Shown here piece after piece: positions 26,045 through 32,986 of a stretch of 64,000 nt of DNA. This stretch comes from Bog-473 sp963804055 (lineage in GTDB: Bacteria > Actinomycetota > Acidimicrobiia > Acidimicrobiales > RAAP-2), in assembly GCA_963804055.1 (NCBI GenBank), contig CAWDOU010000008.1, positions 91,254-155,253 on the forward strand. The letters are read 5' to 3'. The stretch's first letter is position 1; each line of letters begins with the position of its first letter. A program made the translations under genes and the position numbers. The notes under the pieces were generated by a model that was not told where the DNA came from, did not search any database, and saw nothing but the letters and a program-made list of their open reading frames with translations.

Positions 26045-27564
26045 TCGGTGACCCTTTGCCGCGAAGAGTGAACGCCCGATGCGTACAAGCGGCGATGTGT
26101 GCCGCCTTGGGTGCGGTCGCGCTCCTGCTCGTGACAGGGCCTCTCGACGCACCTGGTGCGGGAGCGGCGGATGGCCAGCCTGCATTCACAACCTCAGAAG
26201 CTCCCGGTGGGGCCGCGACGGCCGGCCAGAGAGTCGTCGCTCTCACGTTCGACGACGGCCCAGGCCCATACACCCCGCAAGTGCTCTCCGTTCTGGAGCG
26301 CTATCAGGTGCCAGCTACCTTCTTCGAGATCGGTGAGGAGGTGGCTGCCTACCCCCGCTATTCGAAAATGGTGGCGGCAGCCGGGTTCCCGGTCGAGGAC
26401 CATACCTGGAGCCATCCCGATCTCTCCACGCTGCCCGCCTCCGCGGTCGGCTCCCAGATCGACATGACCCAGGCCGAAATCCGCAACGTCACGGGGACCA
26501 CCCCACTCTGCGTGCGTCCTCCGTACGACGCGTGGAACGCCAGTGTCCTTGGCCAGATCGCATCGCGAGGGCTGACCACCATGAGCTATTCCGTCGACCC
26601 CCGGGACTGGAGCCTGCCCGGCGTGCAGACGATCGTGAACAGGGTTGTCAGCGCAGCCTTTCCTGGCGCGGTCGTCGACATGCACGACGGCGGCGGTGAT
26701 CGTTCCGAGACGGTCGCGGCGCTCCCGCAGATCATCGTCGAACTCCGGGCGAAGGGGTACACCTTCGTCTCTCTCTGCGGTGCCGGGCCGACCTACGGAC
26801 CGCAGGTCAGCGCGACCTATTCGTTTGGAAACGCGCCGACTCCGGGTCCGCCTGTCACGTCCAACCTGCCTTTGGTCGGGGCGGCGGCCACCGGCGACGG
26901 AGGTGGCTATTGGGAGGTGGCCTCCGACGGTGGGATCTTCTCCTTCGGTGACGCGGCCTTCCACGGGTCGATGGCGGGAACGCCGCTCAACGCGCCCATT
27001 GTGGGCATGGCGGCCACCGGCGACGGAGGTGGCTATTGGGAGGTGGCCTCCGACGGTGGGATCTTCTCCTTCGGTGACGCGGCCTTCCACGGGTCGATGG
27101 CGGGAACGCCGCTCAACGCGCCCATTGTGGGCATGGCGGCCACCGGCGACGGAGGTGGCTATTGGGAGGTGGCCTCCGACGGTGGGATCTTCTCCTTCGG
27201 TGACGCGGCCTTCCACGGGTCGATGGCGGGAACGCCGCTCAACGCGCCCATTGTGGGCATGGCGGCCACCGGCGACGGAGGTGGCTATTGGGAGGTGGCC
27301 TCCGACGGTGGGATCTTCTCCTTCGGTGACGCGGCCTTCCACGGGTCGATGGCGGGAACGCCGCTCAACGCGCCCATTGTGGGCATGGCGGCCACCGGCG
27401 ACGGAGGTGGCTATTGGGAGGTGGCCTCCGACGGTGGGATCTTCTCCTTCGGCGTACCCTTCTACGGCTCCCGTGCCGGTTTGGGCGCCGACCGCTTCTT
27501 CGCCATCGTGCCCGGACCCGGCTTCACGGGCTACCTCCTCGCCGGCCAGCACCCAGCCGACTAG
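26041..27564 (+). CDS. Secreted polysaccharide deacetylase with tandem YWEVASDGGIFSFG repeats
   Basis: 507-aa exported protein. Signal peptide: AAMCAALGAVALLLVTGPLDAPGAGA. Residues ~65-250 form a NodB/CE4 deacetylase: motif 1 TFDDGPGPYT (catalytic Asp and metal Asp), motif 2 HTWSHPDL (metal His pair), motif 3 RPPYDAW, motif 4 DPRDW and motif 5 DMHDGG. The C-terminal ~225 residues consist of 42-residue units GDGGGYWEVASDGGIFSFGD..FHGSMAG..LNAPIVGMA, a probable beta-propeller or wall-binding module. It probably deacetylates peptidoglycan or another wall polymer. Start: TTG at 26041 or GTG at 26068. Confidence 0.85.
   Translation: MIGDPLPRRVNARCVQAAMCAALGAVALLLVTGPLDAPGAGAADGQPAFTTSEAPGGAATAGQRVVALTFDDGPGPYTPQVLSVLERYQVPATFFEIGEEVAAYPRYSKMVAAAGFPVEDHTWSHPDLSTLPASAVGSQIDMTQAEIRNVTGTTPLCVRPPYDAWNASVLGQIASRGLTTMSYSVDPRDWSLPGVQTIVNRVVSAAFPGAVVDMHDGGGDRSETVAALPQIIVELRAKGYTFVSLCGAGPTYGPQVSATYSFGNAPTPGPPVTSNLPLVGAAATGDGGGYWEVASDGGIFSFGDAAFHGSMAGTPLNAPIVGMAATGDGGGYWEVASDGGIFSFGDAAFHGSMAGTPLNAPIVGMAATGDGGGYWEVASDGGIFSFGDAAFHGSMAGTPLNAPIVGMAATGDGGGYWEVASDGGIFSFGDAAFHGSMAGTPLNAPIVGMAATGDGGGYWEVASDGGIFSFGVPFYGSRAGLGADRFFAIVPGPGFTGYLLAGQHPAD
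26884..27453 (+). repeat. 4.5 perfect tandem copies of a 126-bp coding repeat
   Basis: Units start at 26884, 27010, 27136, 27262 and 27388 (the last is partial). Units 1-4 appear identical base for base, including third codon positions, over 126 bp each, encoding 42 residues. Such identity points to recent duplication or gene conversion; the copy number is probably unstable and may be mis-assembled. Confidence 0.9.
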
Positions 27565-27642
27565 CCCCGGCACAGGGTGGCCCTTCGAACCAAGGCCAAA
27601 GGGGATCATCTCATCGGCGCTCACTGCGACCTAGAGCAATGG

Positions 27643-27684
27643 ACCGAACCGTCGAGCGGGGTTGGCATCAGCCCAGTGAGAGGA
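27643..27684. repeat. Degenerate direct repeat, left copy (pairs with 63949-63988)
   Basis: Shared blocks in the same order and orientation at both sites: ACCGAACC, CGAGCGG, GCATCAGCCCAG and AGAGGA, with 2-5 base differences between blocks. The left copy sits immediately beside a tRNA-Gly 3' fragment. The two copies are 36.3 kb apart and may be old attachment-site flanks. Confidence 0.5.
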
Positions 27685-27696
27685 AGAGATCTCGAG

Positions 27697-27727
27697 AGCG
27701 GAAGACGGGATTCGAACCCGCGACCCT
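27697..27727 (-). other. tRNA-Gly 3'-end fragment (putative att remnant)
   Basis: Read on the reverse strand, this is AGGGTC, then the T-arm GCGGG-TTCGAAT-CCCGT, then CTTCCGC plus T, exactly the variable loop, T-arm and 3' acceptor strand of actinobacterial tRNA-Gly(GCC). The anticodon loop, D-arm and 5' acceptor strand (GCGGAAG) are absent from the ~80 bases where they should be. Integrases commonly use this part of a tRNA as attB, so this is probably the distal end of an integrated element. Confidence 0.6.
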
Positions 27728-27875
27728 GACCTAAGCAGGTGGCGGAGTTCGTCGTAGTAGGTCTGGCGAGTGTCCCGAAATGCGGGCCCTGTCCGCTCAG
27801 TCTGCCGTAGGTCCGCTGAATCCGTCCCAGAAGTAGAGCGCTCCACAACCCAAACCGAATACAAATGACGAACGG

Positions 27876-27907
27876 CAGCCGGCGCCGGTTTTACCCGGCG
27901 CCGGCTG
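27876..27907 (-). terminator. Strong hairpin downstream of the lactonase-like gene
   Basis: Perfect 13-bp stem CAGCCGGCGCCGG/CCGGCGCCGGCTG with a 6-nt loop, 17 bp after the reverse-strand stop at 27925. No long U-run follows, as is common in high-GC actinobacterial terminators. Confidence 0.65.
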
Positions 27908-27924
27908 AATCGCAATGCCTTGTC

Positions 27925-29079
27925 CTAGAAAGCCACGATGCCTTCGCCCCCAATCGCTCCAGGAACGAGTACCGATCCGACGGCAGCCAGCGCACCGCCC
28001 GGACCGACCTGGAACTCGTCAACGGTCCCGGTGCCGCCGGTCTGGACATAGAGGAATTGACCTCCTGCCGATGGCGCAGCGTCGACGGTTCCGGGATTCG
28101 TTGGCGTCGCACTCAGCAAGGACAGTTGGCCCGAGAAGACCTGCTCAGCAAAGCCGCTGACGCTCGCGCTCCCGGCGTTCGAAGCGAAATACGCTCCCTG
28201 GGCCGAGGTGATCCAGCACGTCGCGCTCTGGCCGGTCGCGACGGTCGCGATCGAGTTCAACGTGCCGTTGGGCGTCAGGGAGTACGTCGAGACCGCATTC
28301 GTGCCGGCATCTGCCACGACAACATGGCCCGCCGGATCGAAGGTCACCGCGAAAGGAACGTTGCCCGGCTCAGCGTTTACGACCGGCGAGGGCGAGAGGT
28401 ACCCGAAGGGACCCACCCGGAATACGTCAATGTCGCTACCACTCGCTTTCGTCGTGACGATGAGCCGCGATCCATCCGGTGTGAACGCGACCTGGCCCGG
28501 TGTGCTTACGAACTGCGTCGTGTCACTCGGCACCGTGATGCCAAGCGATCGGTTCGAGCCCGGAAGGGGGTACAAGTGCCCGAAGAAGGAGACGAACCCC
28601 TGCACATTGGCGCTCAGTCCGTTCAAGACATAGACGGAGGTCCCGTGTACGGCCACGCTGACCGGGAAGGAGCCTCCCGAGGAAACCACCTGGCGCAATG
28701 CAAGTTGATCTCCTCGCACTGAGAACACTGAGACTGTGTTGCTGCCGGCATTGACGGAATAGAGGAGGTTCTGCAACGGGTCGTAGGTCAACGACCCCTG
28801 GGAGGCCAGGTGGTCGACGGCGGAACCATTGAGCACTCCTCCCAGGCCTCCGGTGGAATAGCTGCCGGCGGCAACAAGAGTCCCGTTCGCATCGCGGTGA
28901 TACGCCACGATCTGGTTGCCTGCGACATTGTCCGTCTGTACAAAGACTGCGTGATCAGCTCCTAGAGCGAAGGGTGGCGCGCTCGGCTGGGGGCTCGCCC
29001 CGGCAAGCACGGGGATGGCGAGCACGGACAGGCCGACGGCGGTGCCAACCGCCATGGCGGCGCGAACACGGGTCTTCAT
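27925..29079 (-). CDS. Secreted beta-propeller (lactonase-like) protein
   Basis: 384-aa exported protein. The signal peptide MKTRVRAAMAVGTAVGLSVLAIPVLAGASP is followed by about seven blades with repeats such as VNAGSNTVSVFSVRG, VADAGTNAVSTYSLTPNGTL and VAFTPDGSRLIVTTKASGSDIDVFRV, the 6-phosphogluconolactonase/YVTN-type propeller fold. Catalytic residues cannot be confirmed, so it may be a binding propeller rather than a lactonase. The ATG has AGGAGG 5 bases upstream. It is divergent from an ECF sigma factor gene 144-240 bp away and could be its target. Confidence 0.7.
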   Translation of the reverse strand: MKTRVRAAMAVGTAVGLSVLAIPVLAGASPQPSAPPFALGADHAVFVQTDNVAGNQIVAYHRDANGTLVAAGSYSTGGLGGVLNGSAVDHLASQGSLTYDPLQNLLYSVNAGSNTVSVFSVRGDQLALRQVVSSGGSFPVSVAVHGTSVYVLNGLSANVQGFVSFFGHLYPLPGSNRSLGITVPSDTTQFVSTPGQVAFTPDGSRLIVTTKASGSDIDVFRVGPFGYLSPSPVVNAEPGNVPFAVTFDPAGHVVVADAGTNAVSTYSLTPNGTLNSIATVATGQSATCWITSAQGAYFASNAGSASVSGFAEQVFSGQLSLLSATPTNPGTVDAAPSAGGQFLYVQTGGTGTVDEFQVGPGGALAAVGSVLVPGAIGGEGIVAF

Positions 29080-29157
29080 GGATCCTCCTGGGTTAGGTGA
29101 TTTGCTTGTACTGTCCCGAACGAGCGCGATGCGTTACGCGAATCAAGGGCACAATTT

Positions 29158-29180
29158 GAACGTCGCCTTCAGCAAGCGTC
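29158..29180 (+). promoter_or_regulatory. ECF-type promoter-like element
   Basis: GAAC (29158-29161), a 15-bp spacer and CGTC (29177-29180) resemble the AAC/CGT core of ECF promoters. It lies upstream of the ECF sigma gene and suggests autoregulation. Weak evidence, based on pattern only. Confidence 0.3.
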
Positions 29181-29318
29181 ATTGGCCCGTAACGCGCCGA
29201 AGCTGCCATCGGACTACGTGAGATGAGCTCTCTTCGGTCGTCACGACCAGGTGACGAATTGGTTTCGAACAGGTTTGGCGCGTCGTGCGCTCTCCATCTT
29301 CGATCTACGCTGCATCAC

Positions 29319-29903
29319 GTGGAAACGGACGCCGAGCTGCTGAGCCTTTTGCAAAGCGGCGACGAGCAGGCCTTTGTGATCCTCGTCAACCGTTACCAAA
29401 TGCCGCTGCTCCGGCTGGCGTGTTCCATGGTGAGCGATCGGTCCATCGCCGAGGAGGCCGTGCAGGACACTTGGATGGGCGTGGTGCGTGGTATCGACCG
29501 ATTCGAAGGGCGCTCGTCCTTGAAGACCTGGTTGTTCCACATCCTCGTCAACCGCGTCCGCTCAGCCCGGACCGTTGAGCACCAGCGCCGCCTGCAGCGC
29601 ACGCCGTCAGTCGACCCGGGATGCTTCACACCGTCGGGCGAGTGGAGCGAGCCGGTAGAGAGCTGGGACGATGAGCTCGCCGAACGCCTGGACGCCATGG
29701 CAATCATGCCAGTGCTGGGGAGAGCGCTCGAAGGGCTTCCAGCGCGCCAACGCGAGATCGTGTTGCTCCGTGATGTGGAGGGCCTGTCGAGTCAGGAGGC
29801 CTGTGACGTTCTCGGCCTTCGACCCGGGAATCAGAGGATTTTGCTGCACCGCGGTCGGGCCAATCTGCGCGAGGCTCTCGCGACTGAGATGAAGAAGGCA
29901 TAA
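29319..29903 (+). CDS. ECF-subfamily RNA polymerase sigma factor
   Basis: 194-aa sigma-70 family protein of the RpoE type. The sigma-2 region (LLQSGDEQAFVILVNRYQMPLLRLACSMVSDRSIAEEAVQDTWMGVVRGIDRFEGRSSLKTWLFHILVNR) recognises -10. The sigma-4 region (GLPARQREIVLLRDVEGLSSQEACDVLGLRPGNQRILLHRGRANLREAL) recognises -35. The frame is open to an ATG at 29223, but homology begins at the GTG at 29319. A zinc-type anti-sigma gene follows after 3 bp, the usual operon arrangement. The divergent propeller gene is a candidate regulon member. Confidence 0.85.
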   Translation: METDAELLSLLQSGDEQAFVILVNRYQMPLLRLACSMVSDRSIAEEAVQDTWMGVVRGIDRFEGRSSLKTWLFHILVNRVRSARTVEHQRRLQRTPSVDPGCFTPSGEWSEPVESWDDELAERLDAMAIMPVLGRALEGLPARQREIVLLRDVEGLSSQEACDVLGLRPGNQRILLHRGRANLREALATEMKKA

Positions 29904-29906
29904 GCC

Positions 29907-30164
29907 ATGATCTCCTTGCGCAATCGAGACCTCGTCTGCCAACAAGCCATTGAGCTTCTGACCGACTACCTGGAAGGGAGCCTTTCTCGCAGGCAAAGGC
30001 TCCGGCTCGAGCGCCATCTGCGCGCGTGCCCGAATTGCTCGAACTACCTCGAACAAATCCGACTCACCGTCAGACTTACTGGCGCAATCGCACCGGAGGA
30101 GCTAGCTCCCGATGCCGTTGATGACTTGACTCAGCTCTATCGGCGCTGGCGCGACGAGCCGTAA
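29907..30164 (+). CDS. Soluble zinc-finger (ZAS/zf-HC2) anti-sigma factor
   Basis: 85-aa protein with a putative zf-HC2 anti-sigma motif: an N-terminal Cys (DLVCQQAIELLTDYLEG) and H-x3-C-x2-C in LERHLRACPNCSNYLEQ. It should bind and inactivate the ECF sigma factor encoded 3 bp upstream and release it on thiol oxidation or another signal. There is no transmembrane segment, so sensing is cytoplasmic, as for RsrA-type redox sensors. Nearby peroxiredoxin and OsmC genes fit a redox role, but this is inference. Confidence 0.8.
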   Translation: MISLRNRDLVCQQAIELLTDYLEGSLSRRQRLRLERHLRACPNCSNYLEQIRLTVRLTGAIAPEELAPDAVDDLTQLYRRWRDEP

Positions 30165-30272
30165 AGAGCAGCCGGATTTTGAAAATAGACATTTCGAATC
30201 GGATACACCGGATAGTTGGGTCCAGGTAATTCTCCGCCCGGCGCGGCGAACGTCGGCGGATCAGCAGCACCT

Positions 30273-30881
30273 CTAGGATGTGCGGTAGTCGCCGATCAGG
30301 GCGAGTGCCCCATCGAGAGCTTGGCGGAGCTGTCGAGGATCGCGCCGAGCTTGCGTGAGCATCAGACCGCCTTGAATGCTGGCCAGGGTCGACCCTGAAA
30401 GCCAGTCGAGGTCGGCGTCAGCTCGCAGTTCGCCGGAAGCGGCCATTGCGCCAAGTCCGGCTCGGATGCTCGCTTGCCATCGATCAAATCCTGAGGCCAG
30501 GACGTTCCGGATGTCGTCATCGTGCTCACCCAGTTCTGCAACCAGGTTTGCTATCGGACAACCTCCGCGCCCGTGCCGTCGCTCCTGGAGCTCGACGAGC
30601 GCGTCAAACCACCGCCGCAGGCCCGCCCATGTGCCGAGCCCTTCGAACAAAGACTGTTGGGTACCAAGAACTGCGTCGTTTGTCGCTTCAGCTACTGCGA
30701 GCAGCAGATCGTCCTTGTCCTTGAAGTAGTGATACAGCTGGCTGCGCGAGGCGCGGGCCCGCACCCCCACCTCGTCCAAGCTGGCTCCGAGTGCCCCTCG
30801 TTCGGCCACGACATCGGCTGCCGCAGCCACGATCCGAAGGCGGGCCTGACGGCCCCGCTCGGTTGCCGGCTCCTGTCCCAT
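30273..30881 (-). CDS. TetR-family repressor
   Basis: 202-aa regulator. The N-terminal helix-turn-helix (RLRIVAAAADVVAERGALGASLDEVGVRARASRSQLYHYFKDKDDLLLAV) is followed by a C-terminal ligand-binding domain with LVELQERRHGRGGCPIANLVAELGEHDDDIR, similar to the TetR_C group found next to redox genes. A Cys in GGCPI could be redox-sensitive. It is divergent from a peroxiredoxin gene, with two identical-pattern operators in the 90-bp gap. It probably represses both its own gene and the peroxiredoxin gene. Confidence 0.85.
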   Translation of the reverse strand: MGQEPATERGRQARLRIVAAAADVVAERGALGASLDEVGVRARASRSQLYHYFKDKDDLLLAVAEATNDAVLGTQQSLFEGLGTWAGLRRWFDALVELQERRHGRGGCPIANLVAELGEHDDDIRNVLASGFDRWQASIRAGLGAMAASGELRADADLDWLSGSTLASIQGGLMLTQARRDPRQLRQALDGALALIGDYRTS

Positions 30882-30894
30882 GATCTCATTCTAT

Positions 30895-30910
30895 TGGACT
30901 TGACAGTCCA
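30895..30910. promoter_or_regulatory. TetR operator copy 1 (TGGACT-N4-AGTCCA)
   Basis: Perfect 6-bp inverted repeat with a 4-bp spacer. It overlaps a consensus -35 hexamer (TTGACA at 30900-30905) for the rightward gene and lies 14 bp before the TetR start codon. Confidence 0.75.
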
Positions 30911-30928
30911 GTTTGGCACGGCTTAAGT
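30900..30928 (+). promoter_or_regulatory. Sigma-70-type promoter for the peroxiredoxin gene
   Basis: TTGACA at 30900-30905, 17-bp spacer, TTAAGT at 30923-30928 (3 of 6 consensus). It is enclosed by the two operators, so a bound repressor would block it. Confidence 0.5.
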
Positions 30929-30943
30929 GGACTCAGCAGTCCA
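30928..30943. promoter_or_regulatory. TetR operator copy 2 (TGGACT-N4-AGTCCA)
   Basis: Same dyad as copy 1 with spacer CAGC, 33 bp further right (about three helical turns). It overlaps the -10/+1 region of the peroxiredoxin promoter. Confidence 0.75.
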
Positions 30944-30971
30944 GATACGTCCCGAGGTCCTAGGAGGTCCG

Positions 30972-31640
30972 ATGTCCGTCACCATCGGTGAGCAGTCCGA
31001 GCAGCTGAAGGCCGCAGCAGCGGATCGTCTACCGCGTGACGTTCTCGATGCCTTCGACCGGAGCATCGAAGGATTCCTCCGTGAGGGAGTCCCCGCGGGT
31101 GCCATTGCCGCTGGCGATTCCATCGAATCGTTCATCCTGGAGGACGCCAACGGAAACGAGGTCGAACTCGATCAGCTCGTCGTCGACGGCCCCGCAGTCA
31201 TCGTCTTCTATCGGGGCGGCTGGTGCCCCTACTGCAACCTGGCACTGCGGACCTACCAGCGGGAACTCCTCCCAGAGCTGGACAGATTCGGGTCGCGCCT
31301 CGTCGCGATCAGCCCCCAATCACCCGATCAGTCGCTTTCCACCGCCGAGAAGGCAGGGCTCGATTTCACGGTGCTCTCGGATCCAGGCAGCCGATTGGCA
31401 CGGCGGATTGGCATTTCGTTCCAGCAGAGCGAAGACGTGCTCGAGGCCCAACGGAAGCTCGGGCTTGATCTGGCACAAGTGAATGCCGAAGGGTCGATAG
31501 AGCTACCCCGGCCTACCGTGCTGATCGTCGACCAGGAGCACATCGTCCGCTTTGTCGACGTCCAACCTGATTACACGGCCCGCACCGAAGTGGCCGACAT
31601 ACTTCGTGCACTCTCGGAGATAGGCACCGACCAGCCGTAG
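30972..31640 (+). CDS. AhpC/TSA peroxiredoxin-like protein (CxxC type)
   Basis: 222-aa redoxin-fold protein. The active site is GGWCPYCNLALRTYQ, a CPYC pair as in the PRX-like AhpC/TSA group. It is followed by SPQSPDQSLSTAEKAGLDFTVLSDPGS and the cis-Pro strand ELPRPTVLIVD. It should reduce peroxides or disulfides in the cytoplasm. The start is fixed by AGGAGG at 30962-30967. It is controlled by the divergent TetR repressor through two dyad operators. Confidence 0.85.
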   Translation: MSVTIGEQSEQLKAAAADRLPRDVLDAFDRSIEGFLREGVPAGAIAAGDSIESFILEDANGNEVELDQLVVDGPAVIVFYRGGWCPYCNLALRTYQRELLPELDRFGSRLVAISPQSPDQSLSTAEKAGLDFTVLSDPGSRLARRIGISFQQSEDVLEAQRKLGLDLAQVNAEGSIELPRPTVLIVDQEHIVRFVDVQPDYTARTEVADILRALSEIGTDQP

Positions 31641-31916
31641 AACAAGCACTGGTCGCCGATCAGCAATCTCGTCGTTCAGCTCACACGGATGGTTGACACA
31701 TCAGCTTGGCGCAAAGCGATCTGTGGCGTCTGCTCTGCCGTTCTGATGGTGGCTACCGCGTGCCCCTGGACAGCGGGGTCGTCGGGTCTGTGACGAGGCA
31801 ATCGGGCATCGCGCCGGCGTAGCCCGACGTCTCGGCAGATCGGCCCGTGGCACATGCCTTCCGCCAACGGCACCTGTCGTGGGAACATGGCGGCACCTGA
31901 GCAAAGCGAGGCACTT

Positions 31917-32663
31917 ATGGACCGACTCCGTCCGTATCGAGATCAGATCGCCCTGGTCGCCGCTGTCGTCCTGCCGCTCGCAGTCGCCGGCATCCTGGTC
32001 CCGTTCCGCTCAGACTTCGCCAACACTGCGTCGGCACTGATCCTGGTCGCGGTCATCGTTGCTGTCGCCGCTCTGGGCAACCGGTTCAGCGGCTTCGTGG
32101 CCACGTTGAGCGCCACGTTGTGGTTCGACTACTTCTTGACGCAACCCTATGGCCGGCTTGCGATCACGCATCGTCCCGACATCGAGACGGCGGTGTGCCT
32201 CTTCGTTGTCGGGATCATCGTGACCGAGCTCGCGGCGCGCAATCGGCACCATCGGGCCAGCGCGTTCGAGGAAGCCGACTACGTCGGAATGATCTATGAC
32301 GTGTCTGAACTTGTCGCGTCGGGCAAACCCGCCTCCGAGGTGCTCGAGCGCGTGCGCGCCACACTGGTGGAGCTCCTGCACCTCCGAGCCTGTCGCTATG
32401 AAGAAGGGCTGGGCACCCGCCCCATAATGCGCCTCGAACACGACGGCCAAGTGCTCCTGGGCGGAAGACTCTGGAACGTCGATCGCATGGGGCTACCCGG
32501 ACCCGAGATCGAGCTCCTCGTCGCCCACCGCGGAGCAAGTCTCGGTCGTTTCGTCCTCACACCCACTCCGGGCTACGAGGTACCGCTTCAGCCTCGGGTC
32601 GTTGCCGTCGCCCTTGCCGACCAGGCCGGCGCGTCGCTCGCCCCCCGGCTGCGCAGCGCATAG
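31917..32663 (+). CDS. DUF4118 membrane sensor-like protein without kinase domain
   Basis: About 248-aa protein. The first ~115 residues form four membrane helices of the KdpD-type DUF4118 domain (LVAAVVLPLAVAGILVPF, ALILVAVIVAVAALGNRFSGFVATLSATLWFDYFLTQPYG, ETAVCLFVVGIIVTELAARN). The remaining part looks like a GAF-type domain (SELVASGKPASEVLERVRATLVELLHLRACRYEEG). No histidine-kinase domain follows. It may be a stand-alone input module or a truncated sensor. The ATG at 31917 has GCGAGG upstream; an ATG at 31887 is also possible. The 31641-31886 gap shows nothing else. Confidence 0.7.
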   Translation: MDRLRPYRDQIALVAAVVLPLAVAGILVPFRSDFANTASALILVAVIVAVAALGNRFSGFVATLSATLWFDYFLTQPYGRLAITHRPDIETAVCLFVVGIIVTELAARNRHHRASAFEEADYVGMIYDVSELVASGKPASEVLERVRATLVELLHLRACRYEEGLGTRPIMRLEHDGQVLLGGRLWNVDRMGLPGPEIELLVAHRGASLGRFVLTPTPGYEVPLQPRVVAVALADQAGASLAPRLRSA

Positions 32664-32986
32664 AGCGTGTCTCCATCGCTGCCGAGCCCGACGAGCGCCC
32701 TCACGTCGTGGCGAGGAGCGTCGCCCAAGGCAGCGTAGGCCGCGGTGGGCTCCTTCCACCCAGTTCCAGTTTCGCCTACCCAATCCTCCTCTGGTAAGAG
32801 CTCCGCCATCCAAACAAGGCGCAAATTCAATGTCACCTGGTGCATAGCGTGCGCCGCTCTTGCGCCCGCGGTGTTCGATCATCACGAAGCGATAGCCGAA
32901 GAGAATGCCCAGTCGTGCTCAGTAAAGATAGGTGGGCGCCTTGAGCATCCGCCTCAGCCGCCGGGTCGGTTTGTTGGAGAAGTCGA
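32664..32986. other. 323-bp gap, no convincing gene
   Basis: It lies between the convergent DUF4118 and ClC genes. A reverse frame at 32588-32845 (85 codons, with ELLPEEDWVGETGTGW) could encode a small protein, but it overlaps the DUF4118 gene by 76 bp, lacks a ribosome-binding site and matches nothing I recognise. Confidence 0.35.

Larger units (their letters stand above)
27565..27924. other. 360-bp non-coding stretch between repeat protein and lactonase-like gene
   Basis: It holds the degenerate direct repeat, the tRNA-Gly fragment and a strong hairpin (all listed separately). A 94-codon reverse frame crosses it, but its SGSRVRIPSSAL segment is just translated tRNA sequence, so no gene is called. 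Confidence 0.6.

Noticed and set aside
26194..27624. Long reverse-strand open frame (476 codons) with repeats of its own
   Set aside because: It mirrors the deacetylase and its 126-bp repeats on the other strand; no domain, and the forward protein has clear NodB motifs.
27631..27915. 94-codon reverse frame with GSRVRIPSSAL
   Set aside because: This peptide is a well-known artefact of translating a tRNA 3' end; no real gene features.
32588..32845. 85-codon reverse frame with ELLPEEDWVGETGTGW
   Set aside because: Overlaps the DUF4118 gene, lacks a ribosome-binding site and resembles nothing known to me; kept only as a note in the gap.
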